Origin: an uncultured Solobacterium sp.
GTDB lineage: Bacteria; Bacillota_I; Bacilli_A; Erysipelotrichales; Erysipelotrichaceae
Direction: 5' to 3'
Assembly: GCA_900552125.1 (NCBI GenBank)
Contig: URYK01000011.1
Span: forward strand, 12,564 to 76,563
DNA: 64,000 nt
This document shows, in pieces, positions 37,400 to 46,846 of the stretch. Each line of letters begins with the position of its first letter. Positions within the stretch are counted from its first letter, which is position 1. Made by a program: the position numbers and the translations under genes. Under the pieces are notes generated by a model. It was not told the DNA's origin and did no database searches. It was given only the letters and a program-made list of their open reading frames with translations.

Positions 37400-38335
37400 A
37401 TGAAGTGGAATGAATATTCAATAATTAGTGCCTGTGATCAATTGCCGCTTTCTGTTTTATGCTGTGAGCCTGATGAAGAAGCAAAGGGGATTGTACAATT
37501 GGTACATGGTATGGCAGAACATAAAGAACGTTATAAAGATGTAATGGAATTTTTAGCAGACAAAGGGTATATATGTGTGATTCATGATCATCGTGGACAT
37601 GGGAAAAGTGTACGTAATAAAAATGATTTAGGCTATATAAATGGGAAACATGCAGAATATATGATTGAAGACCTTTATCAGATTAATGCATATATTCATA
37701 AACGATATCCTTATTATCCAGTGTATATGTTCGGACATAGTATGGGTTCTTTAGTAGTTCGTGCCTATGCAAAGCAATATGATGATACAATTGATGCGTT
37801 GATTGTATGTGGAAGCCCCAGCAAACAGTCTGCGGCTTGCCTAGGACATATCATGTGTGAAGGCATGAAAGTGGCAAGGGGAGGACATTTTCGCAGCTCA
37901 TTGATTCAAAAAATAGCGTTTTCTTCCTATGCAGATGCATTCGATGAAGATTATAGTGAAAATGTCTGGTTATGTAGTGATGAAGATGTTGTTCATGCTT
38001 ATGATCAGGATGAAATGTGTGGATTCACATTCACATTGAATGGGTTTGAAAATCTGTTTTCCTTATTACTGATGGTTTATGATAAAAAACATTGGAAGCT
38101 AAAAAATAAAAATCTTCCTATTCGTTTTATTGCGGGAGAAAATGATCCATGTATCATAAATCAGAAGAAGTTTCAGGAAGCTGCAGGTTTGATGCGAAAA
38201 ATCGGTTATCTTCATGTCAGCGCAAGACTATTTCCTAAAATGCGGCATGAAATATTAAATGAAAAAAATCATAGTGAAGTATATGAAGATATTCTTGCAT
38301 TTATTGAAAAAGTAAGGTGTGGAGAATATAAATAA
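37400..38335 (+). CDS. Alpha/beta hydrolase, monoacylglycerol lipase/lysophospholipase type
   Basis: A 311-residue serine hydrolase (Hydrolase_4 / serine aminopeptidase S33 family). Key pieces are the oxyanion strand 'IVQLVHGMAEHKERY', 'DHRGHGKSV', the nucleophile elbow 'GHSMGSLV', the acid in 'AGENDPC' and the catalytic histidine in 'KMRHEILNE'. It probably hydrolyses lysophospholipids or monoacylglycerols. ATG 37400 follows AAAAGGAG. Monocistronic and divergent from tmcAL. Confidence 0.87.
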   Translation: MKWNEYSIISACDQLPLSVLCCEPDEEAKGIVQLVHGMAEHKERYKDVMEFLADKGYICVIHDHRGHGKSVRNKNDLGYINGKHAEYMIEDLYQINAYIHKRYPYYPVYMFGHSMGSLVVRAYAKQYDDTIDALIVCGSPSKQSAACLGHIMCEGMKVARGGHFRSSLIQKIAFSSYADAFDEDYSENVWLCSDEDVVHAYDQDEMCGFTFTLNGFENLFSLLLMVYDKKHWKLKNKNLPIRFIAGENDPCIINQKKFQEAAGLMRKIGYLHVSARLFPKMRHEILNEKNHSEVYEDILAFIEKVRCGEYK

Positions 38336-38418
38336 TCAGAAAAATAAAAAAAATACTTTTCATTCGTTCTATTTTATGGTTTAATATATAAGCCAGCCTA
38401 TGAAATGAAGATAATCTG

Positions 38419-38447
38419 TTGACTTTTCAATAGATGTTACTTATAAT
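38419..38447 (+). promoter_or_regulatory. Promoter of yceD-rpmF
   Basis: TTGACT (38419-38424), 17 bases, TATAAT (38442-38447). Confidence 0.85.
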
Positions 38448-38476
38448 AGGATAGGTCAGACAACGAGGTGATTCTT

Positions 38477-38986
38477 TTGAAATGGTCCAGAATAGAACTG
38501 CTTAAGGCGAAAGATGCGACAATTGAATTCGATGAAACGATTCAGTTTGAGCCTGAGGTATTTTCTAAGATGCATCAAATCAGAGGATTACAGGATGTTA
38601 CGGTATCAGGGAATGTTCATTACGATATATCTAGCGAGAAAGTATTTGCCGATCTCGATATTGAAGGCGTGATGATAGTACCGTGTTCTATTACCCTTGA
38701 GGATGTAGAATATGAATTCCATACAAAATCTTTAGAAGTGTTCTCTTTCGAAAAAACTGATGATGAAGATGTACACGAAGTTAAAGGTGATGTCGTAGAG
38801 TTATTGCCGGTGATCTTTCAATTGATATTGATGGAAGTTCCTTTAAAAGTTGTTAAGGAAGGAATTACACAGTATCCTAAAGGTGACGGTTGGGAAGTTG
38901 TCAAAGAGGAAGATTACATAAAAGAAAAAAAGAAAGAAATCGATCCTCGTTTAGCAAAGTTGAAAGAATTCAAATTGGAAGATTAA
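38477..38986 (+). CDS. YceD/DUF177 family protein
   Basis: A 169-residue YceD-family protein ('VSGNVHYDISSEKVFADLDIEGVMIVPCSITLED', acidic middle, C-terminal 'EIDPRLAKLKEF'). The family is almost always encoded next to rpmF, and in several bacteria and plastids it is implicated in 23S rRNA accumulation. The probable start is TTG 38477, six bases after GAGGTGA; the GTG at 38468 lies in the ribosome site. The stop is 15 bases before rpmF. Confidence 0.88.
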   Translation: MKWSRIELLKAKDATIEFDETIQFEPEVFSKMHQIRGLQDVTVSGNVHYDISSEKVFADLDIEGVMIVPCSITLEDVEYEFHTKSLEVFSFEKTDDEDVHEVKGDVVELLPVIFQLILMEVPLKVVKEGITQYPKGDGWEVVKEEDYIKEKKKEIDPRLAKLKEFKLED

Positions 38987-39001
38987 GTAGGAGGTGCTAA
39001 C

Positions 39002-39172
39002 ATGGCTGTTCAACAGAGACGTAATTCAAAGACAAGAAAAGCAAAACGTAGAACTCATTATAAATTAGCTGCACCGACATTAGTAAAATGTCCAGCTTGC
39101 GGTGAGTACAAGCTGCCACACAAAATGTGTTCTTGCGGTGAATACAACGGAAAAACCATCGTAAACAAATAA
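39002..39172 (+). CDS. rpmF: 50S ribosomal protein L32
   Basis: A 56-residue L32 beginning '[20 protein letters not shown]'. It keeps the four-cysteine zinc ribbon: CPAC near residue 30 and CSC near 43. GTAGGAGGTG precedes the ATG, and a terminator follows the stop by a few bases. This is the zinc-dependent form, not the cysteine-free paralogue used under zinc limitation. Confidence 0.97.
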   Translation: MAVQQRRNSKTRKAKRRTHYKLAAPTLVKCPACGEYKLPHKMCSCGEYNGKTIVNK

Positions 39173-39175
39173 AAC

Positions 39176-39201
39176 AAAAAGCTGCCTAAGCGGCTTTTTT
39201 T
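39176..39201 (+). terminator. Rho-independent terminator after rpmF
   Basis: AAAAAGCTGC (39176-39185) pairs with GCGGCTTTTT (39190-39199) with one wobble pair and extra T. Confidence 0.88.
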
Positions 39202-39220
39202 CTCAGCAAGGGGAAAAAGG

Positions 39221-39249
39221 TTGATGTTTACGGGATTTCGTGGTATAGT
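39221..39249 (+). promoter_or_regulatory. Promoter of the rimP-nusA-infB operon
   Basis: TTGATG (39221-39226), 17 bases, TATAGT (39244-39249). Confidence 0.75.
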
Positions 39250-39268
39250 ATTTACAGATACTTCAATT

Positions 39269-39289
39269 GGAGTGGGATGATCCCACTCC
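39269..39289 (+). promoter_or_regulatory. Strong hairpin in the rimP leader
   Basis: GGAGTGGGA (39269-39277) pairs perfectly with TCCCACTCC (39281-39289) across a TGA loop. It begins about 13 bases after the expected transcription start and has no T tract, so it is not an ordinary terminator. It may stabilise the mRNA 5' end or be a protein-binding control element. Confidence 0.6.
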
Positions 39290-39316
39290 TTCATTATGTT
39301 TGTAAAGGAGAGTATT

Positions 39317-39784
39317 ATGGATCAAATTACGAAATTAAAAGAACTGATCGCTCCACTTGTGGCAGAAGATGGTATTGAATTATACGATGTCGCATGGCAT
39401 ACCGAAGGAAAAATGCGTATTCTTCAGGTTTCTATCATGAAAAAAGATGGAAGTATGGATATTGACACATGTGCGGAACAATCTGAAAAAATCAGTGCGA
39501 TGCTAGATGAAAAAGATCTGATTTCCAGTGAGTACTTTTTAGAGGTGTGTTCTCCTGGTGCAGAGCGTGAATTAAGAAACGAACAGCAGATTAAAGATGC
39601 TGTTGGTGAATATGTGTATGTGAAACTGAAAAATCCAAAAGCTGGTATGAATGATGTGAAGGGTACATTACTGGCATTTGAAAATAATACAGTTTTCATT
39701 GAATATATGGCAAAAGCTGTTAAGAAAAAGGCGGAAATAGAATTAGAAAACATTGCGTTGATTCGCCTATCTGTAAAAATTTAG
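39317..39784 (+). CDS. rimP: Ribosome maturation factor RimP
   Basis: A 155-residue RimP that helps assemble the 30S subunit. The N-terminal domain has 'IAPLVAEDGIELYDVAWHTEG' and 'LQVSIMKKDGSMDIDTCAEQSEKIS', with 'YFLEVCSPGAERELR', followed by an SH3-like C-terminal domain ('GEYVYVKLKN', 'KGTLLAFENNTVFIEY'). ATG 39317 has AAAGGAG just upstream; the ATG at 39296 lacks a site. First gene of the conserved rimP-rbfA operon. Confidence 0.94.
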   Translation: MDQITKLKELIAPLVAEDGIELYDVAWHTEGKMRILQVSIMKKDGSMDIDTCAEQSEKISAMLDEKDLISSEYFLEVCSPGAERELRNEQQIKDAVGEYVYVKLKNPKAGMNDVKGTLLAFENNTVFIEYMAKAVKKKAEIELENIALIRLSVKI

Positions 39785-39801
39785 AAAGGAAAGAAATTAA
39801 A

Positions 39802-41445
39802 ATGAAGTTGAAAGATTTTATGGCTGCGATGCAGGCAATTGAGTCAGACCGTAAATTATCAAAAGAAATTGTCATCGAAGCATTACAGGAAGCTTTAGCA
39901 AAAGCATTCCGTAAACATATTGAAATACCTGATGCTATGGTTCGCGTTGATGTGAACGATGAAACAGGAGATATTAAAGTTTATCAGCAGCGTTTAATTG
40001 TAGAGAATGTAGAAGATGATGAACTGGAAATCTCTTTAGAAGATGCAAAACGTGTAAATCAGTCACTGGAATTAGGCGGTGTCGTAGAAGAAGAAGTAAG
40101 TATTGCGGATTTAGGACGTGCTGCGGTTATTCTTGCAAAGAACGTTATGAAACAAAAAATTCGTGAAGCTGAAAAATTAGTTGTTTATGAAGAATATTGT
40201 GACAAAGTTGATGAAATGATTACTGGTACAATCGAATCTGTAGAGGAAAAATTCTGTGTAGTAAATATCGGAAAAACATTAGCATTAATGCCTAAAAATC
40301 AACAGATTCCTAATGAACAGTACCGTGAAGGTGAGTTAATTCGTGTAATCATCAAAGAAGTAAACAAAGAGACAAAAGGTGCTCAGGTTTTAGTATCTCG
40401 TGCTGATGCAACATTAGTAAAACGCTTATTTGAAAAAGAAGTTCCTGAAATTTTCCAAGGTGTTATTGAAATTAAAGCAATTGCGCGTGAAGCAGGAGAA
40501 CGTACGAAGATGGCCGTTTATTCTCACAATGAAAACGTAGATCCTATTGGAGCCTGCATTGGCCCTAGAGGACAGCGTGTACAGGTGATTATTGATGAGT
40601 TAGGTGGAGAAAAAATTGATATTTTTGAGTGGAGCGAAGATGTTACAGAACTTATCAAAAATGCATTATCTCCAGCTGATGTTCTTGCGGTAATTCCAAG
40701 TGAAGAAAGAAAAGGCGGTTTATTGGTAGTTGTACCTGATAATCAGTTATCCTTAGCTATCGGTAAACGCGGTAAAAATGCGCGCCTAGCAGTTAAACTG
40801 ACTGGTAATAAAATTGACATCAAATCAGAAACAGATGTAGATGCATTAGGTATTGACTGGAAAGAAATTGCGAAGAAACAGCGTGAAGAATTCTTAGCTC
40901 GTCAAAAAGAAGCACAAGAGGCTGCTCAGCAGGAAATTTTTGAAGAAAATGCACAGCCACAAGAAGTTATTTCTTTAGATGATGCAGGTGTAAATGTACA
41001 TGAACTTCATAATGATGATTATGAAGATGAAATCGAAGATACAGCTGAAGAGTTTGTAGAAGAAAATAATGAAGATGTATCTGAAGAAGCTGTTGAGGAA
41101 ACAGATTTGGAAGCAGCTGCTCGTATCGCAAAAGAAAAACAGAAATTAGAAGGAATAAATCTGAAAGAAAAACAGGAATATGTTTCTAAATTTGAAACAT
41201 TAGCTGATGCTTCTAATAAGCAGGATACAAAAACAAGTGCAAAACCAAAACCTAAGAAAAATGAAGAGAAAGAGGAACGTCGTAAGCCTACTTTTGATTT
41301 GAGTAAAAAAGATTATGAAATGAAACCAATTTATTCAGAAGAAGAATTAGCTGAAATTGAACGTGAAGAACGTGAAATGGAAGAAAATGATTGGATTCAT
41401 GATGAAATTGACTTTGATGAATATGACAAATATTACGAAGAGTAA
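39802..41445 (+). CDS. nusA: Transcription termination/antitermination factor NusA, with acidic tail
   Basis: A 547-residue NusA: an N-terminal RNAP-binding domain (1-125), an S1 domain ('ITGTIESVEEKFCVVNIGKTLALMPK'), KH1 ('IGACIGPRGQRVQVIIDELGGEKIDI') and KH2 ('LSLAIGKRGKNARLAVKLTG'). After about residue 370 there is a long acidic, glutamate- and lysine-rich tail of about 175 residues absent from B. subtilis NusA (371). The tail ends in a DIDEYDKYYEE-like acidic stretch ('EIDFDEYDKYYEE'). It is likely disordered; its role is unknown. Confidence 0.95.
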   Translation: MKLKDFMAAMQAIESDRKLSKEIVIEALQEALAKAFRKHIEIPDAMVRVDVNDETGDIKVYQQRLIVENVEDDELEISLEDAKRVNQSLELGGVVEEEVSIADLGRAAVILAKNVMKQKIREAEKLVVYEEYCDKVDEMITGTIESVEEKFCVVNIGKTLALMPKNQQIPNEQYREGELIRVIIKEVNKETKGAQVLVSRADATLVKRLFEKEVPEIFQGVIEIKAIAREAGERTKMAVYSHNENVDPIGACIGPRGQRVQVIIDELGGEKIDIFEWSEDVTELIKNALSPADVLAVIPSEERKGGLLVVVPDNQLSLAIGKRGKNARLAVKLTGNKIDIKSETDVDALGIDWKEIAKKQREEFLARQKEAQEAAQQEIFEENAQPQEVISLDDAGVNVHELHNDDYEDEIEDTAEEFVEENNEDVSEEAVEETDLEAAARIAKEKQKLEGINLKEKQEYVSKFETLADASNKQDTKTSAKPKPKKNEEKEERRKPTFDLSKKDYEMKPIYSEEELAEIEREEREMEENDWIHDEIDFDEYDKYYEE

Positions 41446-41463
41446 GATAAAGGAGGCCTAGGT

Positions 41464-41721
41464 ATGAAAAAAATACCAATGCGTAGATGTGTTGCGACAA
41501 ATGAAAGCCTTCCAAAAAAAGAATTAATTCGTATTGTCCGTACACCGGAACATACGATTGAGATTGATGAAACTGGGAAAAGAAATGGCAGAGGAGCTTA
41601 CTTAAAACGCAGTGTAGAAGCTGTAGAAATCGCAAAAAAAAGAAAATCACTTGTACGATCCCTTGAATGTGAAGTACCTGACGAAGTGTATGAAAAATTA
41701 AAGGAGATGTTCAGTGAATGA
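41464..41721 (+). CDS. rnpM: RNase P modulator RnpM (YlxR)
   Basis: An 85-residue YlxR-fold protein with the family signature 'MRRCVATNESLPKKELIRIV' and 'GRGAYLKRS'. In B. subtilis the protein binds RNase P RNA and modulates its activity. Always between nusA and ylxQ in Bacillota. GGAGG precedes the ATG, and it overlaps ylxQ by four bases. Confidence 0.93.
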   Translation: MKKIPMRRCVATNESLPKKELIRIVRTPEHTIEIDETGKRNGRGAYLKRSVEAVEIAKKRKSLVRSLECEVPDEVYEKLKEMFSE

Positions 41722-42011
41722 AAGATGCAGCTGGTCTATTGGGACTTTGCACGCGTGCAAGAAAAATAGCAACAGGAGAAACCATTTATCGTAAGTTTCA
41801 GACACATCAGGTTCATTTGCTGATATTAGCAGAGGATATTGGTGATAATTCTAAAAAGAAGCTTACTGATAAATGTAATTTCTACCATGTAGACTATGTT
41901 TACATGGACGCATCAGTAATGAATATGGCAATCGGAGATTGTAATAGAAAAGCAATCGCAATTCTAGATAAAGGATTTGCGAAGCAGATTATAGCTTGCT
42001 TGAAAGGCTAG
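41718..42011 (+). CDS. ylxQ: L7Ae-family RNA-binding protein YlxQ
   Basis: A 97-residue L7Ae/L30e/Gadd45-fold protein ('[22 protein letters not shown]', '[22 protein letters not shown]'). It is a kink-turn-type RNA binder whose ligand in this operon is not firmly known. ATGA overlap with rnpM; the stop lies nine bases before infB. Confidence 0.92.
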   Translation: MKDAAGLLGLCTRARKIATGETIYRKFQTHQVHLLILAEDIGDNSKKKLTDKCNFYHVDYVYMDASVMNMAIGDCNRKAIAILDKGFAKQIIACLKG

Positions 42012-42019
42012 GTGATTAT

Positions 42020-43867
42020 ATGGCAAGACAACAGCAGAAAAAAGGAAACAACAATCGGAAGAATAACAACCGAAATAAGAATTTTGCACCTAAAAAAGAG
42101 CGCGTAGAAGTGAAAGAAATCACATATAGCACTCCATTGACGGTAGGAGAATTAGCAGAAAAATTAAATCGCAATGCGAGTGAAATCATCAAACTGCTGT
42201 TCATGATGGGAACAATGGTTACCATCAATTCAACTTTAGATGATGAAACGATTGAATTAGTCTGCATGGAATGGAATGTAGATGTTCATAAAGAAGTCAT
42301 TATTGAAGAAAGTGATTTTGAAGAACAGTTAGAAGTAGAGGAAGATGAATCCTTATTAGAAACACGTCCTCCAGTAGTAACTATTATGGGTCATGTCGAT
42401 CATGGGAAAACTACATTGTTGGATACTATTCGTAAAACACATGTTACGGAAGGTGAATTTGGTGGTATTACACAGCACATTGGTGCATACCAGGTAAATG
42501 TAAAAGGAAAGAAAGTAACATTCCTTGATACTCCTGGACATGAAGCGTTTACTGCTATGCGTGCACGTGGAGCTAAGGTTACTGACTTAGTTATCATTGT
42601 TGTAGCTGCCGATGATGGAGTTATGCCACAGACAAAAGAAGCCGTTGATCATGCGAAAGCAGCAGGTGTTCCGGTTATCGTGGCAGTTAATAAAATTGAT
42701 AAGCCAACTGCAAATCGTGACCGTATCGTATCACAGATGAGTGAATTAGGATTAATGCCAGAAGAATGGGGCGGAGATACTATTTATGCGGATATCTCAG
42801 CAAAATTCGGAACTGGTGTCAGTGATTTATTGGAGACAATTCTAGTTGTTTCTGAAGTATACAACTTCCGTGCAAATCCAAACAAACTAGCAACTGGTAC
42901 AGTAATTGAAGCTAAATTGGATAAGGGAAGAGGTCCTGTTACTACTTTATTAGTACAGGGTGGAACATTGCATACAGGAGATTCTTTAGTTGTAGGTACA
43001 GCTTATGGTAAAGTTCGTAAAATGACAGATGATCTAGGTCGTGAAATTAAAAAGGCACTTCCTTCAACACCAGTCGAAATCATTGGCTTAAATGATGTAC
43101 CTATTGCAGGAGATATCTTTAAAGTATTTGATAATGAAAAGAAAGCTCGTCAGATTGCGGAAACACGCTTAAATAAGAAAATTGCTTCTGAACGTAATGC
43201 GACAGGAGCAGCTATGTCCTTAGATGATTTAGCTCGTCAGATAGAAGAAGGCGAAGTAAAGGAAGTAAATGTAATTGTAAAAGCCGATGTACAGGGTAGT
43301 GCAGAAGCTGTAAAAGCTAGTATGGAAAAAATCGATGTACAGGGAGTACGAGTAAATGTAATTCGTTCTCAGGCAGGAGCTATTACAGAGTCTGATATCT
43401 TATTAGCTAGTGCTTCTCATGCAGTAATTTATGGATTCAATGTTCGTCCAAACGCTTTAGTACGTAAAAAAGCAGAGGAAGAAGGAATTGAAATTCGTCT
43501 TCATAATATCATTTATAAAGCATTGGAAGAAATGGAAAATGCTATGAAGGGTATGCTTGCGCCAGTATATGAAGAAGTTATTATCGGGCAGTGTGAAGTT
43601 CGTCAAATTTATAAGGTATCTAAAGTTGGTACGATTGCCGGCTGTATGGTTACAGATGGTTGTGTCCGTAAAGATTGCGGTGTTCGTCTGATTCGTGATG
43701 GAGTGGTTATTTATACAGGTAAATTAGGTTCTCTGAAACGTTTCCAGAATGACGCAAAAGAAGTTAATAATGGATATGAATGTGGTCTTACTATAGAAAA
43801 CTTTAATGATATTAAAGTAGATGACATCATTGAAGCGTATGAAGATCAGCAAGTTGATCCAGAATAA
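42020..43867 (+). CDS. infB: Translation initiation factor IF-2
   Basis: A 615-residue IF-2. A short basic, asparagine-rich N-terminus is followed by the IF2_N helix domain ('[20 protein letters not shown]'), the G domain with '[12 protein letters not shown]' near residue 124, 'DTPGHEAF' and 'NKIDKP', domain II, and the C-terminal domains that bind fMet-tRNA. It has a much shorter N-terminal extension than B. subtilis IF-2 (716). ATG 42020 follows AGGTGATT. Confidence 0.96.
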   Translation: MARQQQKKGNNNRKNNNRNKNFAPKKERVEVKEITYSTPLTVGELAEKLNRNASEIIKLLFMMGTMVTINSTLDDETIELVCMEWNVDVHKEVIIEESDFEEQLEVEEDESLLETRPPVVTIMGHVDHGKTTLLDTIRKTHVTEGEFGGITQHIGAYQVNVKGKKVTFLDTPGHEAFTAMRARGAKVTDLVIIVVAADDGVMPQTKEAVDHAKAAGVPVIVAVNKIDKPTANRDRIVSQMSELGLMPEEWGGDTIYADISAKFGTGVSDLLETILVVSEVYNFRANPNKLATGTVIEAKLDKGRGPVTTLLVQGGTLHTGDSLVVGTAYGKVRKMTDDLGREIKKALPSTPVEIIGLNDVPIAGDIFKVFDNEKKARQIAETRLNKKIASERNATGAAMSLDDLARQIEEGEVKEVNVIVKADVQGSAEAVKASMEKIDVQGVRVNVIRSQAGAITESDILLASASHAVIYGFNVRPNALVRKKAEEEGIEIRLHNIIYKALEEMENAMKGMLAPVYEEVIIGQCEVRQIYKVSKVGTIAGCMVTDGCVRKDCGVRLIRDGVVIYTGKLGSLKRFQNDAKEVNNGYECGLTIENFNDIKVDDIIEAYEDQQVDPE

Positions 43868-43882
43868 GATTAAGGTGATTAT

Positions 43883-44221
43883 ATGACATTGAAAGCTGAG
43901 AAAATAGCAGGTATCATACAAAAAGAAGTATCTGATATTATTCAATTCTCTTTAAAAGATCCTAAAATTGGATTTATTACAATTACTGATGTAACGGTAA
44001 CTAACGATTTATCAATTGCGAAAATCTTCGTTTCTTTCTTAGGCCAGAAACCAAGAGAAGAGGCAGGAATGAAAGCATTACAGCGTAGCAAAGGATATAT
44101 TCGCAGTGAATTAGCTAAACGAATGAAAATTCGTAAAGTTCCTGAATTAGTATTTAAGATTGATGATTCTCTTGAAAGAGGAAATCGAATTGATCAAATC
44201 ATTAGTGAAATAAACAAATAG
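43883..44221 (+). CDS. rbfA: 30S ribosome-binding factor RbfA
   Basis: A 112-residue KH-like protein ('KAEKIAGIIQKEVSDIIQF', 'FITITDVTVTNDLSIAKIFVSF', 'RKVPELVFKIDDSLERGNRID'), acting in late 16S maturation. Last gene of the operon; the usual truB and ribF are not next to it here. AAGGTGATT precedes the ATG. Confidence 0.94.
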   Translation: MTLKAEKIAGIIQKEVSDIIQFSLKDPKIGFITITDVTVTNDLSIAKIFVSFLGQKPREEAGMKALQRSKGYIRSELAKRMKIRKVPELVFKIDDSLERGNRIDQIISEINK

Positions 44222-44224
44222 AAA

Positions 44225-44259
44225 AAAGGAACTGGAGAGCAATTTCTCTAGTTCCTTTT
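44225..44259 (+). terminator. Rho-independent terminator of the rimP-rbfA operon
   Basis: AAAGGAACTGGAGA (44225-44238) pairs with TCTCTAGTTCCTTT (44245-44258), one wobble pair. Confidence 0.85.
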
Positions 44260-44277
44260 CATATGTGGTGAAGAGTA

Positions 44278-44336
44278 TAAAAAAGTTACCTCATTAATTA
44301 GCACAATTTCAGTGATTTCTAAAATAATGAGGTAAC
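44278..44336 (-). terminator. Terminator of the P-type ATPase gene
   Basis: GTTACCTCATTA (44285-44296) and TAATGAGGTAAC (44325-44336) form a 12-bp stem. Read on the minus strand it is followed by a T run. The loop is long (28 bases). Confidence 0.7.
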
Positions 44337-44342
44337 TATATT

Positions 44343-46703
44343 TTATCTACCAACGTTTGTTAATCTTTCTTTTATTTTAAAATGTTTACCAAAGCGGTAG
44401 AAGAAATCCATTACAAATGGGATAGCCGCAATACCTACAATTGTGAATAATAATTGTAGGCGTGATAATCTTACTAAAGAGAATACATTAGGAAGAAGAA
44501 TGATGCATGAAATAAACAAGATTGTCATTAAGGAAAAGATAAGGAAACGTTTTTTAGTAAATGGAGAACATACTCTATATAAAACAATCAATGAACTAGT
44601 ACCTGTTAGTAATACACACATCGTAGACATAGCTTTTGGTGTAATAGGTATGACAATAGAAATAATATTTACATAAAGAATACTTAATACTACGCATAAT
44701 GCTCCAGGGAATGCTCTTCCTAATACATTGATCAAAAAGTTACCTTCCACTCTTGCATAATTAGCTTCTAAAGCTAGGAAAAATGATGGAATACCAATCG
44801 TACAAGAGGATATTAAGGTAAGCTGAATCGGTTCAAAAGGATAACGGCTTAAGAAGAATAGGGTCAATATACTCAAGATAGTAGAAAACGTTGTTTTTAC
44901 TAAGAATAAAGAGGCAGCACGTTGAATATTATTGATGACACGTCTTCCTTCATTTACGATGTGAGGCATGTTCGCAAAGTTATTATCCAATAAAACAAGA
45001 TTAGCAATATTTTTTGCAGCTTCACTGCCTTGGGCTACCGATATGCTGCAATCTGCTTCCTTTAATGCCATAACATCATTTACGCCATCACCAATCATTG
45101 CGGTTACATGACCCTGTTCCTTAAGCGCTTTGATCATAAGTTTTTTCTGTAATGGAGAAACACGCCCAAATACAGTATACTCTTTTACTGCATCATAAAT
45201 CATATCATCACTAAGAGTGCTTGCATCAATATAGCGATCATAGTTTTTCAGATTTGCCTTATGTGCGATTTCATGTACGGTACGTGGATCATCACCACTG
45301 ATTACCTTTATATCTACACCTTGTGCTATAAAATAATCCAATGTTTTTGGGGCTTCTTTACGAATTGGATCACTTAATAAAATAAGGGATAATATTTCAT
45401 TGTTTTTTGAAGGTTCTTCCTGCATCATTTCACTAGTATAAGCTAAAGTTAGTACACGATTTCCTAAACTAGCATAGCGAGTTATCTCTTTTTGCAGCTC
45501 AGGATCATTATGATCACTTACAAATTCATAGGCACCTAAAATATAAGTCCCTTTGTTTTTAAAACTTACAGCACTTAATTTTCTGGCACTGGAAAAAGGA
45601 AGAGTCTGTACGGACTGATATATATTGAAATTATTTGGAATATAATTTCGTATAGCCTGTGCTGTCGCATTATCATCGGGTAATGCAAGTAACATATTGC
45701 CTAAGATTTCAAGGATTTCATCCTTTTCTCCTTGAAGTGCGATAATATCTTCTACCTGCATGTTTCCTTCAGTTAGAGTACCTGTTTTATCTAAACATAA
45801 GGTATCAACTCTTGCCAATGTCTCTATGCAATATAATTCCTGAACTAATGTTTTTTTCTTCGCAAGATTAATTGAGCCAACAGCTAGAGCAATACTGGTT
45901 AGCAGAACCAAGCCTTCAGGAATCATACCAATCAACGCTGCGACTGTAGATACAATAGAAGAAGATAGACCGCTTTCTGTCATAAAATATTGTTTACTAA
46001 ATAAAAGTATACCAACCGGAATAATGATGATTCCAATATTTTTAATGATAAAATTAATAGAATCTCGTAATTGTGATTTATGTCTTCTGAATGATTTTGC
46101 ATCTTTCATAATTGTAGAGGCATAATTATCTTTCCCTACATGTTTTACCTGCACTTTTGCAGTACCGCTTACGACAAAACTTCCTGAATATAATTCATCA
46201 TGTTTCTTTTTCACGATGACATCGGATTCTCCTGTAATCAATGATTCATTTACTTCTAAACGTCCATCAATTACAATGGCATCTGCACATACTTGAGAAC
46301 CTGTTTCCAAACAGAGGATGTCGTCAATTACGATTTCATCCATATGTAATTTCACTTCTTTGCCATTACGTAGCAAGGTAACATAAGGTTCACTGATCAG
46401 GGATAGTTTATCCAACACTCGTTTTGCGCGTATTTCTTGAAAAATACCGATTACAAGGTTAGAAAATACCACTCCCAGAAATAATAAATTTTTATAAGAA
46501 CCAATAAAAATGATAAGACCTGCTAAGACTGCATTAATAAGATTAAATAGTGTAAATATATTATCTCTAAAGATTTCTTTATAACTTTTTGTGATACGAT
46601 CTTCTTGAGTATTGATATATCCTGCATCAATACGTTCTTTCACTTGGTCGTCGTTTAGTCCATAAGCAGGATCGATCCATTCTGTATTATTTGTTTTATG
46701 CAT
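44343..46703 (-). CDS. Cation-transporting P-type ATPase, CtpE-like
   Basis: A 786-residue P-type ATPase. Motifs: 'LITGESDV' in the actuator domain, 'IPEGLVLLTSIALAVG' in the ion-binding helix, phosphorylation site 'DKTGTLTEG' with Asp305, and 'MIGDGVNDVMALKEADCSI' at the hinge. There is no N-terminal heavy-metal domain. The PEGLVLL helix and overall look match CtpE of actinobacteria, which imports calcium, better than MgtA or Cu-ATPases; calcium is therefore my best guess. AGGTGATT precedes the ATG. Monocistronic. Confidence 0.88.
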   Translation of the reverse strand: MHKTNNTEWIDPAYGLNDDQVKERIDAGYINTQEDRITKSYKEIFRDNIFTLFNLINAVLAGLIIFIGSYKNLLFLGVVFSNLVIGIFQEIRAKRVLDKLSLISEPYVTLLRNGKEVKLHMDEIVIDDILCLETGSQVCADAIVIDGRLEVNESLITGESDVIVKKKHDELYSGSFVVSGTAKVQVKHVGKDNYASTIMKDAKSFRRHKSQLRDSINFIIKNIGIIIIPVGILLFSKQYFMTESGLSSSIVSTVAALIGMIPEGLVLLTSIALAVGSINLAKKKTLVQELYCIETLARVDTLCLDKTGTLTEGNMQVEDIIALQGEKDEILEILGNMLLALPDDNATAQAIRNYIPNNFNIYQSVQTLPFSSARKLSAVSFKNKGTYILGAYEFVSDHNDPELQKEITRYASLGNRVLTLAYTSEMMQEEPSKNNEILSLILLSDPIRKEAPKTLDYFIAQGVDIKVISGDDPRTVHEIAHKANLKNYDRYIDASTLSDDMIYDAVKEYTVFGRVSPLQKKLMIKALKEQGHVTAMIGDGVNDVMALKEADCSISVAQGSEAAKNIANLVLLDNNFANMPHIVNEGRRVINNIQRAASLFLVKTTFSTILSILTLFFLSRYPFEPIQLTLISSCTIGIPSFFLALEANYARVEGNFLINVLGRAFPGALCVVLSILYVNIISIVIPITPKAMSTMCVLLTGTSSLIVLYRVCSPFTKKRFLIFSLMTILFISCIILLPNVFSLVRLSRLQLLFTIVGIAAIPFVMDFFYRFGKHFKIKERLTNVGR

Positions 46704-46846
46704 GGAATCACCTCATAGTAGTATTATATCAAATCTTATGAAGAATTGTTCTTACAGATTCGTAATTTTCAATCGAAAGTATTTTTCTCTATACATCACA
46801 TAATTGTCATGATATACTTGTGCCTGTGAAGGAGTGCTGGTAATAA

